From Candidatus Methylobacter oryzae (lineage in GTDB: Bacteria > Pseudomonadota > Gammaproteobacteria > Methylococcales > Methylomonadaceae), in NCBI RefSeq assembly GCF_003994235.2, contig NZ_RYFG02000117.1, forward strand, positions 53,445 through 117,444: a stretch of 64,000 bases of DNA, given 5' to 3'. Below are positions 56,242 to 64,000 of this stretch, in pieces. Positions within the stretch are counted from its first letter, which is position 1; the number at the start of each line of letters is the position of its first letter. The translations under genes and the position numbers were made by a program. Under the pieces are notes generated by a model. It saw only the letters and a list, made by a program, of their open reading frames with translations, made no database searches and was not told the DNA's origin.

Positions 56242-58089
56242 ATGCCACAATACCGTTCCCGCACCACCACCCACGGCCGCAATATGGCCGGCGCCAGATC
56301 GCTCTGGCGTGCCACCGGCATGAAAGAGGAGGATTTCACCAAGCCGATTATCGCGGTGGCTAATTCCTTCACCCAGTTTGTGCCCGGCCATGTGCATCTG
56401 AAAGATATGGGACAACTGGTCGCACGCGAGATTGAAAAAGCCGGCGGCGTAGCCAAGGAATTCAACACCATCGCCGTCGATGACGGTATTGCGATGGGCC
56501 ATTCCGGCATGCTGTATTCGCTGCCGAGCCGCGATTTGATCGCCGACAGCGTGGAATACATGGTCAATGCCCATTGCGCCGATGCATTGGTGTGCATCTC
56601 TAACTGCGACAAGATTACTCCCGGAATGTTGATGGCCTCTTTGCGCCTGAACATACCGGTGATCTTCGTTTCCGGCGGCCCGATGGAGGCCGGCAAAGTG
56701 AACTGGAACGGCCAAACCCGCGCACTGGATTTGGTCGATGCGATGGTGGAAGCTGCCGACGATAAAATCAGCGACGAACAAGTGGCCGCAGTGGAGCGCT
56801 CCGCTTGTCCGACCTGCGGTTCCTGCTCCGGCATGTTTACGGCCAACTCGATGAATTGCCTGACCGAAGCTTTGGGGCTGTCGCTGCCGGGCAACGGTTC
56901 GTTGGTCGCTACGCATGCCGATAGAGAACAGCTGTTTTTGCGTGCCGGCCGCCTGATCGTGGAACTGGCCAAACGTTATTACGAACAGGACGACAGCTCC
57001 GTGCTGCCGCGTTCGATCGCTACTTACGAAGCCTTCCAAAACGCGATGAGCCTGGATGTCGCGATGGGCGGTTCCACCAACACGGTATTGCATCTGCTGG
57101 CGGCGGCGCACGAGGCCGGCGTCGATTTTACGATGTCGGATATTGATGCGATTTCGCGCCGGGTGCCTTGTTTATCGAAAGTCGCTCCGGCCACTCAAAA
57201 ATATCACATGGAAGACGTGCATCGCGCCGGCGGGGTGATCGGCATTTTGGGCGAACTGGACCGTGCCGGCGTCATCAACCGCGATGTGCCGACCGTACAT
57301 GCGCCAAGCATGGCGGCCGCGCTGGAACAGTGGGACATCCAGCGCACCCGGGACGAAAGCGTCAAAGAATTCTACCGGGCCGCGCCCGGCGGTATCCCGA
57401 CTACCGTCGCTTTCTCGCAGTCGGCGCGCTATCCGGCTCTGGACGACAACCGCGTCGACGGCTGTATCCGCGATAAAGCCAATGCCTATTCGCAGGATGG
57501 CGGCCTGGCAGTATTGCACGGTAACATCGCGTTGGACGGCTGCATCGTAAAGACTGCCGGCGTCGACGACAGTATCCTGAAGTTTACCGGCCGTGCGCGT
57601 ATTTTCGAAAGCCAGGACGACGCGGTCGCCGGTATCCTGAACGACCGGATACAGCCAGGCGACGTGGTCGTGATTCGTTACGAAGGCCCCAAGGGCGGCC
57701 CCGGCATGCAGGAAATGCTATACCCGACCAGTTATCTTAAATCCAAGGGCCTGGGCAAAGCTTGTGCGTTGCTGACCGACGGACGTTTTTCCGGCGGCAC
57801 TTCGGGTCTCAGTATCGGCCACGCTTCGCCCGAGGCTGCGGAAGGCGGCGCGATCGGTCTGGTGGAAGAGGGCGATACGATAGAAATCGACATTCCTAAT
57901 CGCCGCATCCATCTGACGGTGACGGTAGAAGAACTCGAACGCCGCCGGGCTGCGATGGTGGCTAAAGGCACGCAGGCCTGGAAACCGGTCAAGCGGGAAA
58001 GAGTCGTCTCGGCCGCGCTAAGGGCCTATGCCGCGATGACAACCTCAGCCGCGAAAGGGGCTGTCAGAGACGTTTCCCAAGTTGAGTGA
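56242..58089 (+). CDS. ilvD: Dihydroxy-acid dehydratase
   Basis: A 615-aa enzyme of valine, isoleucine and CoA precursor synthesis. It converts dihydroxy-isovalerate and its homologue to the keto acids. Cluster cysteines lie in [13 protein letters not shown] and [19 protein letters not shown], and the C-terminal catalytic region is [21 protein letters not shown]. The length fits the [4Fe-4S] bacterial form. A ribosome site (GAGG) is 6 nt upstream. A strong hairpin follows the stop. It is unrelated to the nif genes on either side. Confidence 0.96.
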   Translation: MPQYRSRTTTHGRNMAGARSLWRATGMKEEDFTKPIIAVANSFTQFVPGHVHLKDMGQLVAREIEKAGGVAKEFNTIAVDDGIAMGHSGMLYSLPSRDLIADSVEYMVNAHCADALVCISNCDKITPGMLMASLRLNIPVIFVSGGPMEAGKVNWNGQTRALDLVDAMVEAADDKISDEQVAAVERSACPTCGSCSGMFTANSMNCLTEALGLSLPGNGSLVATHADREQLFLRAGRLIVELAKRYYEQDDSSVLPRSIATYEAFQNAMSLDVAMGGSTNTVLHLLAAAHEAGVDFTMSDIDAISRRVPCLSKVAPATQKYHMEDVHRAGGVIGILGELDRAGVINRDVPTVHAPSMAAALEQWDIQRTRDESVKEFYRAAPGGIPTTVAFSQSARYPALDDNRVDGCIRDKANAYSQDGGLAVLHGNIALDGCIVKTAGVDDSILKFTGRARIFESQDDAVAGILNDRIQPGDVVVIRYEGPKGGPGMQEMLYPTSYLKSKGLGKACALLTDGRFSGGTSGLSIGHASPEAAEGGAIGLVEEGDTIEIDIPNRRIHLTVTVEELERRRAAMVAKGTQAWKPVKRERVVSAALRAYAAMTTSAAKGAVRDVSQVE

Positions 58090-58110
58090 TCGGTAATAAG
58101 GGGTGATTTT

Positions 58111-58145
58111 GCCGGAACACGCGCTGAATCAGCGCGTGTTCCGGC
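58111..58145. terminator. Hairpin after ilvD
   Basis: GCCGGAACACGCGCTGA (58111-58127) pairs with its exact reverse complement at 58129-58145. The 17-bp stem begins 22 nt after the ilvD stop. No T-tract follows, so it may be an extragenic palindrome that stabilises the mRNA end rather than a true terminator. Confidence 0.5.
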
Positions 58146-58203
58146 TGATTGTTAGTCACAATATCGAGACTGCGATTTTTTCAATACCTCAGTGGGGATT
58201 ATT

Positions 58204-58398
58204 GGAGTGCAAGCTTTGCTTGTACTTGGCAGGCGAAGCCTGCACTCCGGCAGTGCCTGAGTAAGTTTCCGTGTTTAATGATAACATCGTTATGTCCTCG
58301 TCACCACGCGTTACGCTCATCAAAAAAGCCGATAGGCAGACCTTCCAGGTTTTTACTGGAGCGGCTGGGAGCGGTTCCAGTAAAAACCTGGAAGGTCT
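58204..58398. repeat. Two palindromic repeats after ilvD
   Basis: 58204-58250 is the inverted near-copy of the block at 53325-53368. At 58338-58360 and 58376-58398 are perfect 23-bp arms starting AGACCTTCCAGG, the largest copy of the family seen at 28855 and 50642. The rest of the 58090-58549 gap holds no recognisable gene. Confidence 0.85.
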
Positions 58399-58549
58399 AA
58401 TCCGCGCAAATTCTCTACCGCACAAGGTAAGCAATGTTACCGAGTTGATTATAAATTTGAAGGCGTATCATTAGCTTGCCTAAACGATACGGACTTTATT
58501 CCAGGCTGATCTTTTCCTTTGTTTTAACCAATTTATTTCGGGGGAATTT

Positions 58550-59005
58550 ATGAAAAAATCAGGCTATTTTTTTATGTTCTTGTTGGCGTTATTGACAGGC
58601 CAACCCGTATTGGCGCAGGACCGTGCGGTTGAAATCAGCATTTCCGGTATCGGTCCGCCAGTTGATGTGCCCGCTTACGAAACTGTCCGTCAGGTAATTG
58701 GCCATGCGGTTGCCAAGGGCGTTATAGATAAATTCGTTGTATCCGGCTACGGGGTTGAGGGCGGACTCTCAGGCTGTGTCGAGGCCTCTCCGCATGCGCA
58801 GGCGGAAGACCTCGACGCTTTTATAAGGCAGTTGCAGACTATTCATCCCAATCCGCAGACTACTGCCTATTCGGTGAAACCAACCCAAAGTTGTATTACC
58901 GAGGTGGTCTATTGTACGCAAGATGCCAAATTGTGTCCCGACGGTTCCTATGTAGGCCGTGTGCCGCCGTCATGCAGCTTTGCTCCTTGTCCGGGAACGC
59001 AATAA
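58550..59005 (+). CDS. Secreted Cys-containing protein of unknown function
   Basis: A 151-aa protein with a clear signal peptide (residues 1-23, cleaved after VLAQ or nearby), so it is exported. The mature part has an alpha/beta-like region (VRQVIGHAVAKGVIDKFVV). The C-terminal cysteine-rich motif VYCTQDAKLCPDGSYVGRV...CSFAPCPG is found at the end of several small secreted proteins. The six or so cysteines would form disulfides. It has its own ribosome site (GGGG) and no evident operon. No function can be assigned. Confidence 0.8.
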   Translation: MKKSGYFFMFLLALLTGQPVLAQDRAVEISISGIGPPVDVPAYETVRQVIGHAVAKGVIDKFVVSGYGVEGGLSGCVEASPHAQAEDLDAFIRQLQTIHPNPQTTAYSVKPTQSCITEVVYCTQDAKLCPDGSYVGRVPPSCSFAPCPGTQ

Positions 59006-59104
59006 TTGCTTGGGTTGTGCATGAGACTGTGAAAGTATTCGCTTTAGAACAAAATAAAGAATTCACCACATCCTTGTGGCTTAGCAATGCAGGAGCAATT
59101 GCCG

Positions 59105-59133
59105 AGACACGAAGAAATAAAAACTTCGTGTCT
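59105..59133. repeat. Small CACGAAG hairpin
   Basis: AGACACGAAG (59105-59114) pairs exactly with CTTCGTGTCT (59124-59133) over a 9-nt loop. It is a degenerate member of the CCACGAAA repeat family between two convergent genes and may help end their transcripts. Confidence 0.6.
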
Positions 59134-59198
59134 TCGTGGTGATTAGGTTTTTAAACTGATTTTCATAATATTTTTACAGTCTTACATATTTGTCAAAC

Positions 59199-59459
59199 TC
59201 AAGCCACATCGTAATACCAGTCCAAAAGCGCTTCTCCGCCCCAGTTCTCGGCATTGCCGGGAATGTGTTCATCGGTCTGGTATAGCGTCATCTGGCCGGG
59301 TTTGGGGGACATTACCAGCAAGCTTTCCGCATACTCAAACGAACAGCCTTGTTTACCGGTTTCGTCTTTGAGCCATTGCGCGGCCATCTCGATGGCTTCT
59401 TTCCGGGTTTCTCCAAAGCCGAATACGGCGTAATCGTGTTGCACATATAAAATAGTCAT
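59199..59459 (-). CDS. Small conserved-looking protein of unknown function
   Basis: An 86-aa protein that I do not recognise. It starts MTILYVQHDYAVFGFGETRK and has an amphipathic helix EAIEMAAQWLKDETG, like the alpha/beta layout of HicB-type or small regulatory proteins. It has no signal peptide or membrane segment. The start at 59459 has GGAG 5 nt upstream; a longer frame would begin in repeat sequence. It lies downstream of nifA on the same strand, beyond a repeat. Confidence 0.65.
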   Translation of the reverse strand: MTILYVQHDYAVFGFGETRKEAIEMAAQWLKDETGKQGCSFEYAESLLVMSPKPGQMTLYQTDEHIPGNAENWGGEALLDWYYDVA

Positions 59460-59496
59460 TGTTGCTCCGAATATTTTGGGAATATCCAAAAGAATT

Positions 59497-59585
59497 GTCC
59501 ACGAAAGATACGAAAAGCACGAAAGAAGCTTTTAACAAGATTTTCCCAACTATACTTTTTTCGTGGCTTTCGTGCTTTTCGTGGA
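59497..59585. repeat. CCACGAAA-family inverted repeat
   Basis: The arms at 59497-59525 (GTCCACGAAAGATACGAAAA...) and 59557-59585 (ending GTGCTTTTCGTGGAC) are inverted. This is the best compact copy of the family also seen at 21901 and 27218, and it fills the gap between nifA and the small gene at 59199. Confidence 0.8.
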
Positions 59586-59613
59586 CTATGTTTTTTCTTG
59601 GGAATAGCCGTAA

Positions 59614-61155
59614 TCAAATCTGCTTCATCGTAATATCCAAGGTCATAATCCGGTAAGCGATTTGCCTTGGCGTCATGTTCAACAAGCGCGCAGCTTTGGC
59701 TTGCACCCAGCCGCTTTGCTCTAAAGCCGCAATGACCCGCTCCCGGTCGTCCATGTTTTCATCGTTAAAATCGATCGGCGGCGTTTTTTGCGGTTTAAGA
59801 TTAACCGCCGTGCCGATTTCATCTTCCAATCCGGTACTGACCATCACGTCACGGTCGATAATGCCGTTTTGGCTCATAATCGCCGCGCGTTCCAGCCGGT
59901 TCGCCAGTTCGCGGACGTTGCCGGGCCAAGTGTGCTTCATCAGTATGCGTATCGCGCTTTCCTTGATTTCCAACGGCCGTCCGCCTTGCTGCTCCGAGAT
60001 TCTGCGCAGCAGGAACTCGGAGAGCTGCGGAATGTCCTCTGTCCTGTCGCGCAACGGCGGCATATGGACCGGCATCACGTTAAGCCGGTAATACAAATCT
60101 TCCCTGAATTCGCCTTTCGTCACTTCTTCTTCAAGGTTGCGATTGGTTGCGGCAATGATGCGGACGTTAACTTTAATCGTTTGCGTACCGCCGACCCGTT
60201 CGAATTCGCCTTCTTGCAACACGCGCAGCAGTTTGGCCTGGAACGAGGCGGAAATTTCGCCGATTTCATCCAAAAACAGTGTGCCGTTGTCGGCTAATTC
60301 AAAGCGGCCTTTACGTTGGCTGACCGCGCCGCTGAACGCGCCTTTCTCGTGGCCGAATAACTCCGATTCCAACAAGGTGTCGGGCAGGGCGGCGCAATTG
60401 AGTTTTAAAAAAGGCCCGCTGGCGCAGCCGGAGTTAAAGTGAATCGCATTGGCGACGACTTCTTTACCGGTGCCCGATTCGCCGCGGATTAATACGGTCG
60501 TGTTCCATTTGGCGACCTGGCGGATCAGGTCGAATACTTTCAGCATCGGCGGCGAATGGCCGATAATGTTTTCAAAGCTGTAATTCTTGATTAACGCTTG
60601 TTTGAGCTGATCGCGCTCGCTGAGCAGATGGCGTTGCTTGCGCTCGATGTCCCGCAACATTTTGACGCTTTGCGCGATCAGGTTGGCGATCATCTCCATG
60701 AAGCGGGCGCGTTCGCCCAGAAATTGGCTGTTATCCGGCTGGGCAGCCAGCACGCCGATCGTGTCGCCGTCTTCGATATAAATAGGAGAACCGATAAAAG
60801 GCAGCTCGGGATCGTATAGGCCGGTGCGGCCTAGAAAGCGCGGTTCTTCGGAGACTTTTTCGATGACGATCGTGCTGCCTTCGTCAAGTATGGCGCCGAT
60901 TAAGCCTTCGCCCGGGTTATACCTGACCGGCTCGGTACGTTTATTGGCGTTGTTGGTGTGTACGACGCTGACAATCATGCTGCTATTTTCAATTTCGCGC
61001 AGTGTGATCATGCCGGAGCGCATGCCCGAGCGTTTATGCAGTATCTCTAAAACCGCCTGTAGTTTGGCATGCAGGTCGTGAGTGCTGTTTAAAACCTGAC
61101 TAATGATATACAAAGTATCAAGTTCAGCTTCGATCAGTTGTATACGTTCAGTCAT
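59614..61155 (-). CDS. nifA: NifA, sigma-54-dependent activator of nif genes
   Basis: A 513-aa activator. The N-terminal GAF domain (~20-165) is the part that NifL and ligands act on. The AAA+ domain has the Walker A RGESGTGKE, GAFSGA in place of the usual sigma-54-contacting GAFTGA, Walker B TLFLDEIGE and REDLYYRLNVMP. The C-terminal helix-turn-helix is GWVQAKAARLLNMTPRQIAY. There is no C-x4-C in the linker, so oxygen control must come from NifL. The gene overlaps nifL by 8 nt. TGT-N10-ACA targets are present upstream of nifB and rnfA in this window. Confidence 0.96.
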   Translation of the reverse strand: MTERIQLIEAELDTLYIISQVLNSTHDLHAKLQAVLEILHKRSGMRSGMITLREIENSSMIVSVVHTNNANKRTEPVRYNPGEGLIGAILDEGSTIVIEKVSEEPRFLGRTGLYDPELPFIGSPIYIEDGDTIGVLAAQPDNSQFLGERARFMEMIANLIAQSVKMLRDIERKQRHLLSERDQLKQALIKNYSFENIIGHSPPMLKVFDLIRQVAKWNTTVLIRGESGTGKEVVANAIHFNSGCASGPFLKLNCAALPDTLLESELFGHEKGAFSGAVSQRKGRFELADNGTLFLDEIGEISASFQAKLLRVLQEGEFERVGGTQTIKVNVRIIAATNRNLEEEVTKGEFREDLYYRLNVMPVHMPPLRDRTEDIPQLSEFLLRRISEQQGGRPLEIKESAIRILMKHTWPGNVRELANRLERAAIMSQNGIIDRDVMVSTGLEDEIGTAVNLKPQKTPPIDFNDENMDDRERVIAALEQSGWVQAKAARLLNMTPRQIAYRIMTLDITMKQI

Positions 61156-62773
61156 TGCCTACCCCTTTAAATAATTGTCTGTGCAGAGGAAAACTTATTT
61201 TGAACCGGCATCCCTGATTGTAGTCCGGGTCTATTTCAATAAAGCCGTGATGCTGGTTGACGATTTCCTTCGCCATAACCAGGCCCATGCCGGCTTGATG
61301 ACCGCCCATCGCGCGGGTGGTATAGAAAGGCTCGAATACTTTGGCGCGCTTTTCAACCGGAATGCCGGTGCCGCTGTCTTCAATGCTGACGTAAATCAAG
61401 TCGGCATCGGTATCGGTCGCGATCTTGATCCGTTGTTCGGCGCCGTGCGATTCGCGGATCGCTTCAATCGCATTGTCTATTAATTGCTTAAACAGGATAC
61501 GCAGGCGATTTTCGGAGCCCAGCATGGCCGGCAATTTGGACAACGGTTGCCAATGCACTTCGATATCGTTACTACAAATCCGCTGGTTACTGAGCAGCAG
61601 CACTTCATGCAGGATTTGGTTAATGTTCACCGGGATAACCGCTGTTTGCAGAATCTCGGGAATGCACTTTTGCATCGTCGTGACCGCTTCTTCGCCGGAC
61701 TGCTGAATTTGTTGCAAGATTTGCAATAGGCCGGCGTGTTGATCGTCCTTTTTGTGCCGCAAGATTTGCTCGGCCGCCCTAATTTGGTTCATCGGCATTT
61801 GAATTTGGTGCATTGCGCCGAGCAACGTTTCCCGAATGCCGCGCACGCGCTCATCTTCCGCCATCACGGTTTTTAAGGTTTGGATATGCAGTTCTTCCAT
61901 TTGCCGGCGTTGGCGGGTGATGTCGGTTAATGTCAGTATCAGGTACTGTTTCGAGGTGTTCTCAAAAAAAGCGTCGGCATTGACTTCATTTTCGATAACC
62001 CAGTTTCCGGCGCAGGAAAACCAGCGGGTTTTGTGGCTTCCTTTGCTTTCGATTTTGAATTCACGGTTGTTAAAGCCTTGTTGTTTGCTGCGTAGCTGCG
62101 ACCATAAATCACCCATTTCGTCTCGCAGCAGTTGTAAAAAGTACGTTGCAGGTTCGCCTTTATCGAGATCGCTGACCAGGGCTTTATAGTTATGATTATC
62201 GAGAATAACCCGGTCCCGGTCGTCAAGTACCACCATCGCAATCGGCGATGAATTAATGACCGACTCGATCAATAATTTTTGATTGATGACTTTCTTTTCG
62301 GATTCGTACGGCTTGGTAATGTCCCGGTGCATGCCGATGTAGTGCGTGATCATTCCGGAGCTGTTCAACATTGGTGCAATGGTCAAGTCGGACAGGTAAC
62401 GTTCACCGGATTTATGCCGGTTGCATAAAGTTCCGCGCCATATTTTTTTGGAGCTGATGGTGCGCCATAAATCCCGGTAGACCTCTCTGGGGGTACATTT
62501 ATCCGATAATATCGATTCGTTCTCGCCCAGAATGTCTTCGGTCCGGTATCCGGTAACATTGCAAAACTCTTGGTTTACATAAAGAATTTTGGCTTTTTTA
62601 TCGGTAATGGAGATGGCTATCGGTACTTGTTCAACCGTTTCGACGAACAGGCTGTAAAGCATCTCGTCATTTTTAAATACGTGTCCGTCACCGAATAAAT
62701 CGGGTGCAAGTTCGCCGATGACGCTCGCCATGTTGGTGTGGGTTTGTAAAAATCGCAATGAAGTTTTTTTCAT
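61148..62773 (-). CDS. nifL: NifL, redox and nitrogen sensor that inhibits NifA
   Basis: A 541-aa protein. PAS1 (about residues 40-150: EQVPIAISITDKKAKILYVN, GENESILS) binds FAD in NifL and senses redox. PAS2 follows (SPIAMVVLDDRDRVILDN). The transmitter-like region has MHQIQMPMNQIR, with His in the phospho-acceptor-type position, and the ATP-binding domain has LIDNAIEAIRES and DSGTGIP. It binds NifA directly when oxygen or fixed nitrogen is present. The start at 62773 (MKKTSLRFLQ) fits the promoter at 62812-62827. It overlaps nifA, which gives paired expression. Confidence 0.93.
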   Translation of the reverse strand: MKKTSLRFLQTHTNMASVIGELAPDLFGDGHVFKNDEMLYSLFVETVEQVPIAISITDKKAKILYVNQEFCNVTGYRTEDILGENESILSDKCTPREVYRDLWRTISSKKIWRGTLCNRHKSGERYLSDLTIAPMLNSSGMITHYIGMHRDITKPYESEKKVINQKLLIESVINSSPIAMVVLDDRDRVILDNHNYKALVSDLDKGEPATYFLQLLRDEMGDLWSQLRSKQQGFNNREFKIESKGSHKTRWFSCAGNWVIENEVNADAFFENTSKQYLILTLTDITRQRRQMEELHIQTLKTVMAEDERVRGIRETLLGAMHQIQMPMNQIRAAEQILRHKKDDQHAGLLQILQQIQQSGEEAVTTMQKCIPEILQTAVIPVNINQILHEVLLLSNQRICSNDIEVHWQPLSKLPAMLGSENRLRILFKQLIDNAIEAIRESHGAEQRIKIATDTDADLIYVSIEDSGTGIPVEKRAKVFEPFYTTRAMGGHQAGMGLVMAKEIVNQHHGFIEIDPDYNQGCRFKISFPLHRQLFKGVGND

Positions 62774-62811
62774 AGTTGTTGGCCGGGTGTAAGAGGCTTT
62801 GGAATTCCTTA

Positions 62812-62827
62812 AGCAAATATAGAGCCA
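62812..62827 (-). promoter_or_regulatory. Sigma-54-like promoter of nifLA
   Basis: On the minus strand the sequence is TGGCTCT-ATAT-TTGCT, with GG and GC 12 nt apart. It matches both core halves; the middle CACG is not kept. The start point would be about 28 nt before the nifL ATG at 62773. Confidence 0.6.
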
Positions 62828-63053
62828 ACATTCGCGGTCTTGATTTCTCGTTCCCAGGCGCTGCGTGGGAACGAAGTAATGCAGGCAGTTAGACCTTCCG
62901 GCACTTCTGATCTCCAGGGATGGCGGCCGAGACGGTTCTCGGCAGTCCTCGGAATTTCCTCCGTCCATGGAGTTCAGAAGTGTCGCAATCGGTACGATTG
63001 CCATGGATGGCGGAAGTATTGGAGCCGCCGGGAGCAGGTACGTTAAAAGCCAT

Positions 63054-63069
63054 TGTAGGGTTTACGACA
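63054..63069. promoter_or_regulatory. NifA upstream activating sequence of rnfA
   Basis: TGT-AGGGTTTACG-ACA is an exact TGT-N10-ACA, 108 nt upstream of the rnfA -24 element. It could also act on nifL, 227 nt away on the other side. Confidence 0.75.
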
Positions 63070-63176
63070 CAGATATTTTTATCGGTGTCGGGATGTATCA
63101 CTTCCAACAGTTTTTATGCACCGCTTTGGCATGTTTTGCCGGCCATATTGAGCGATAAACGGGCTGTTCCCGCAAT

Positions 63177-63192
63177 TGGCATAATTGATGCT
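63177..63192 (+). promoter_or_regulatory. Sigma-54-like promoter of rnfA
   Basis: TGGCATA-ATTG-ATGCT has GG and GC 12 nt apart and an A in place of the first T of TTGCW. The start point would be near 63204, about 31 nt before the rnfA start. Confidence 0.65.
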
Positions 63193-63234
63193 TGGATTCT
63201 TGCAAACAACCCTAAAAATAGACTGGGAAAAACA

Positions 63235-63816
63235 GTGAGCGAATATCTTTTACTTTTATTAGGCACGGCTCTGGTCAACAACGTGGTTTTGGTAAAGTTT
63301 CTTGGGCTGTGTCCGTTCATGGGCGTGTCGAAGAAGCTGGATTCGGCATTGAGCATGGGGTTGGCGACAACGTTTGTGTTAACGCTGGCGGCAATGACCA
63401 GCTGGATGCTGGAACATTTCATCCTGGCGCCTTTTAATATCGAGTTCTTACGGATACTGGCTTTTATCCTGGTCATTGCCGCCGTGGTGCAGTTCACCGA
63501 AATGGTCGTGCATAAAACCAGTCCGGTGTTGTATCAAATACTGGGTATTTTCCTGCCGCTGATTACGACCAATTGCGCGGTGTTGGGCGTGGCATTGCTG
63601 AATGTGCAAGAGCAATACGGTTTTATGCAAAGCATGATTTTCGGTTTCGGGTCAGCGCTCGGTTTTACGCTGGTGATGGTACTGTTTGCCGGGTTGCGAG
63701 AGCGGTTGGCGTTAATGGCGGTCCCGGCATTATTCGCGGGCACGCCGATTGCATTTATTACCGCCGGGATTTTATCGCTGGCATTTATGGGATTTGCAGG
63801 GCTTTACAGCAAATGA
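63235..63816 (+). CDS. rnfA: RnfA, membrane subunit of the Rnf electron transport complex
   Basis: A 193-aa inner-membrane protein with six hydrophobic segments. It begins [20 protein letters not shown], includes [13 protein letters not shown] and [17 protein letters not shown] (the conserved Cys regions that hold the RnfA/RnfE iron-sulfur site), and ends [11 protein letters not shown]. The GTG at 63235 gives exactly the usual RnfA length. Rnf uses the ion gradient to drive electrons from NADH to ferredoxin, in diazotrophs for nitrogenase. The NifA site upstream fits that role. rnfB does not follow within the remaining 184 nt. Confidence 0.93.
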   Translation: MSEYLLLLLGTALVNNVVLVKFLGLCPFMGVSKKLDSALSMGLATTFVLTLAAMTSWMLEHFILAPFNIEFLRILAFILVIAAVVQFTEMVVHKTSPVLYQILGIFLPLITTNCAVLGVALLNVQEQYGFMQSMIFGFGSALGFTLVMVLFAGLRERLALMAVPALFAGTPIAFITAGILSLAFMGFAGLYSK

Positions 63817-63829
63817 TTGTAACTATGAT

Positions 63830-63905
63830 GAAGCCACGAATTGACACGGATCAACACAGATTAAACAACAGTAACCCGTTAAATCTGTATCGATCCGCGG
63901 CTAAA
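63830..63905. repeat. CACGGAT-family repeat after rnfA
   Basis: CCACGAATTGACACGGATCA at the left and a diverged inverted part (TCTGTATCGATCCG) at the right belong to the family seen at 21989 and 46946. It lies where rnfB would normally start. Confidence 0.6.
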
Positions 63906-63910
63906 TAGTT

Positions 63911-64000
63911 ATATAGAACTTACGCATTGACAGCCGGTATAGAATATGAGGCATGAACTAACCCTAGGCAACGGAAGGCCCGCCCGTGATAAGAAAAATA
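63911..64000 (+). mobile_element. Possible left edge of an insertion sequence
   Basis: GAACTTACGCATTGACAG (from about 63916) resembles the ends of some insertion sequences. A GTG-started frame (63986) opens toward the window edge. No transposase sequence can be read in the 90 nt available, so this is tentative. Confidence 0.2.

Larger units (their letters stand above)
62774..63234. other. nifL-rnfA divergent control region with repeats
   Basis: This holds the nifL promoter, a TTCCCAGG/GCGTGGGAA palindrome near 62855, a half AGACCTTCC repeat at 62891, a long imperfect hairpin from 62902 to about 62990 (ACTTCTGA / TTCAGAAGT arms), the NifA UAS at 63054 and the rnfA promoter at 63177. No gene is seen. 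Confidence 0.65.

Noticed and set aside
56194..57111. 305-codon frame opposite ilvD
   Set aside because: It lies wholly within a well-recognised gene and its sequence is a composition artefact of the other strand.
59614..61155. Oxygen-sensitive NifA of the alphaproteobacterial type
   Set aside because: The linker between the AAA+ domain and the helix-turn-helix contains no Cys-x4-Cys, and nifL is present.
63126..63140. TGGCATGTTTTGCC upstream of rnfA as a sigma-54 promoter
   Set aside because: GG and GC are only 10 nt apart; the site at 63177-63192 has the right spacing.

Overview
The window looks like part of the chromosome of a nitrogen-fixing gammaproteobacterium. A NifL/NifA pair diverges from rnfA as in Azotobacter-type diazotrophs, and NifA lacks the linker cysteines of oxygen-sensitive alphaproteobacterial NifA. 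The many PAS/c-di-GMP/chemotaxis sensors, the split pyruvate carboxylase and the palindromic intergenic repeats would fit a methanotroph of the Methylococcales. That placement is inference: no methane oxidation gene, rRNA or tRNA was seen. No CRISPR array or intact transposase was found.

Layout. 1-7 kb: a partial EAL protein, a PAS chemoreceptor and a PAS histidine kinase/NarL-type regulator pair. 7-12 kb: an FtsH-peptidase-like HEAGH protein, a glycosyltransferase/PAP2 pair, a toxin-antitoxin pair broken by nonsense codons, and an Anbu proteasome-like peptidase. 12-19 kb: a tetR-pycA-pycB-tsaC operon and a bestrophin channel. 18-32 kb: two sets of transglutaminase / circularly permuted ATP-grasp / alpha-E genes flanking citrate synthase, one as a fused 862-residue protein and one as separate genes with a DUF2126 protein, an HPPD-like protein and a GNAT acetyltransferase. 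With Anbu these match a predicted but functionally undefined amidoligase peptide-synthesis system. 32-44 kb: an oxygen/c-di-GMP signalling block with an ODP-like diiron metallo-beta-lactamase-fold protein in operon with a GGDEF-EAL protein, a second PAS chemoreceptor, a ferredoxin, a hemerythrin-PAS-GGDEF-EAL protein and a Thi5-domain histidine kinase with an OmpR-type regulator. 44-49 kb: a Hg(II)-type MerR with a merO-like operator but no mer genes, a small lipoprotein, a TetR/flavin-oxidoreductase-fold unit, a membrane protein and a third chemoreceptor.

49-64 kb is nitrogen fixation: nifB, fdxN, nifO, a diiron flavoprotein, two [2Fe-2S] ferredoxins and nifQ run leftward from a sigma-54 promoter with a NifA upstream activating sequence (UAS). 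nifL-nifA run leftward from another sigma-54-like site, and rnfA runs rightward from a third with its own UAS. Between them lie a VapBC pair with an amber-interrupted toxin, a DUF433 gene cut by that pair, ilvD and two small genes of unknown function. The nitrogenase structural genes are not in the window.

The parts suggest an organism that fixes nitrogen while monitoring and removing oxygen: several diiron O2-binding or O2-reducing proteins, NifL redox control, Rnf electron supply to nitrogenase, and chemotaxis and c-di-GMP outputs. Nested palindromic repeats occupy most intergenic gaps above 150 bp, including gaps inside the nif gene run.
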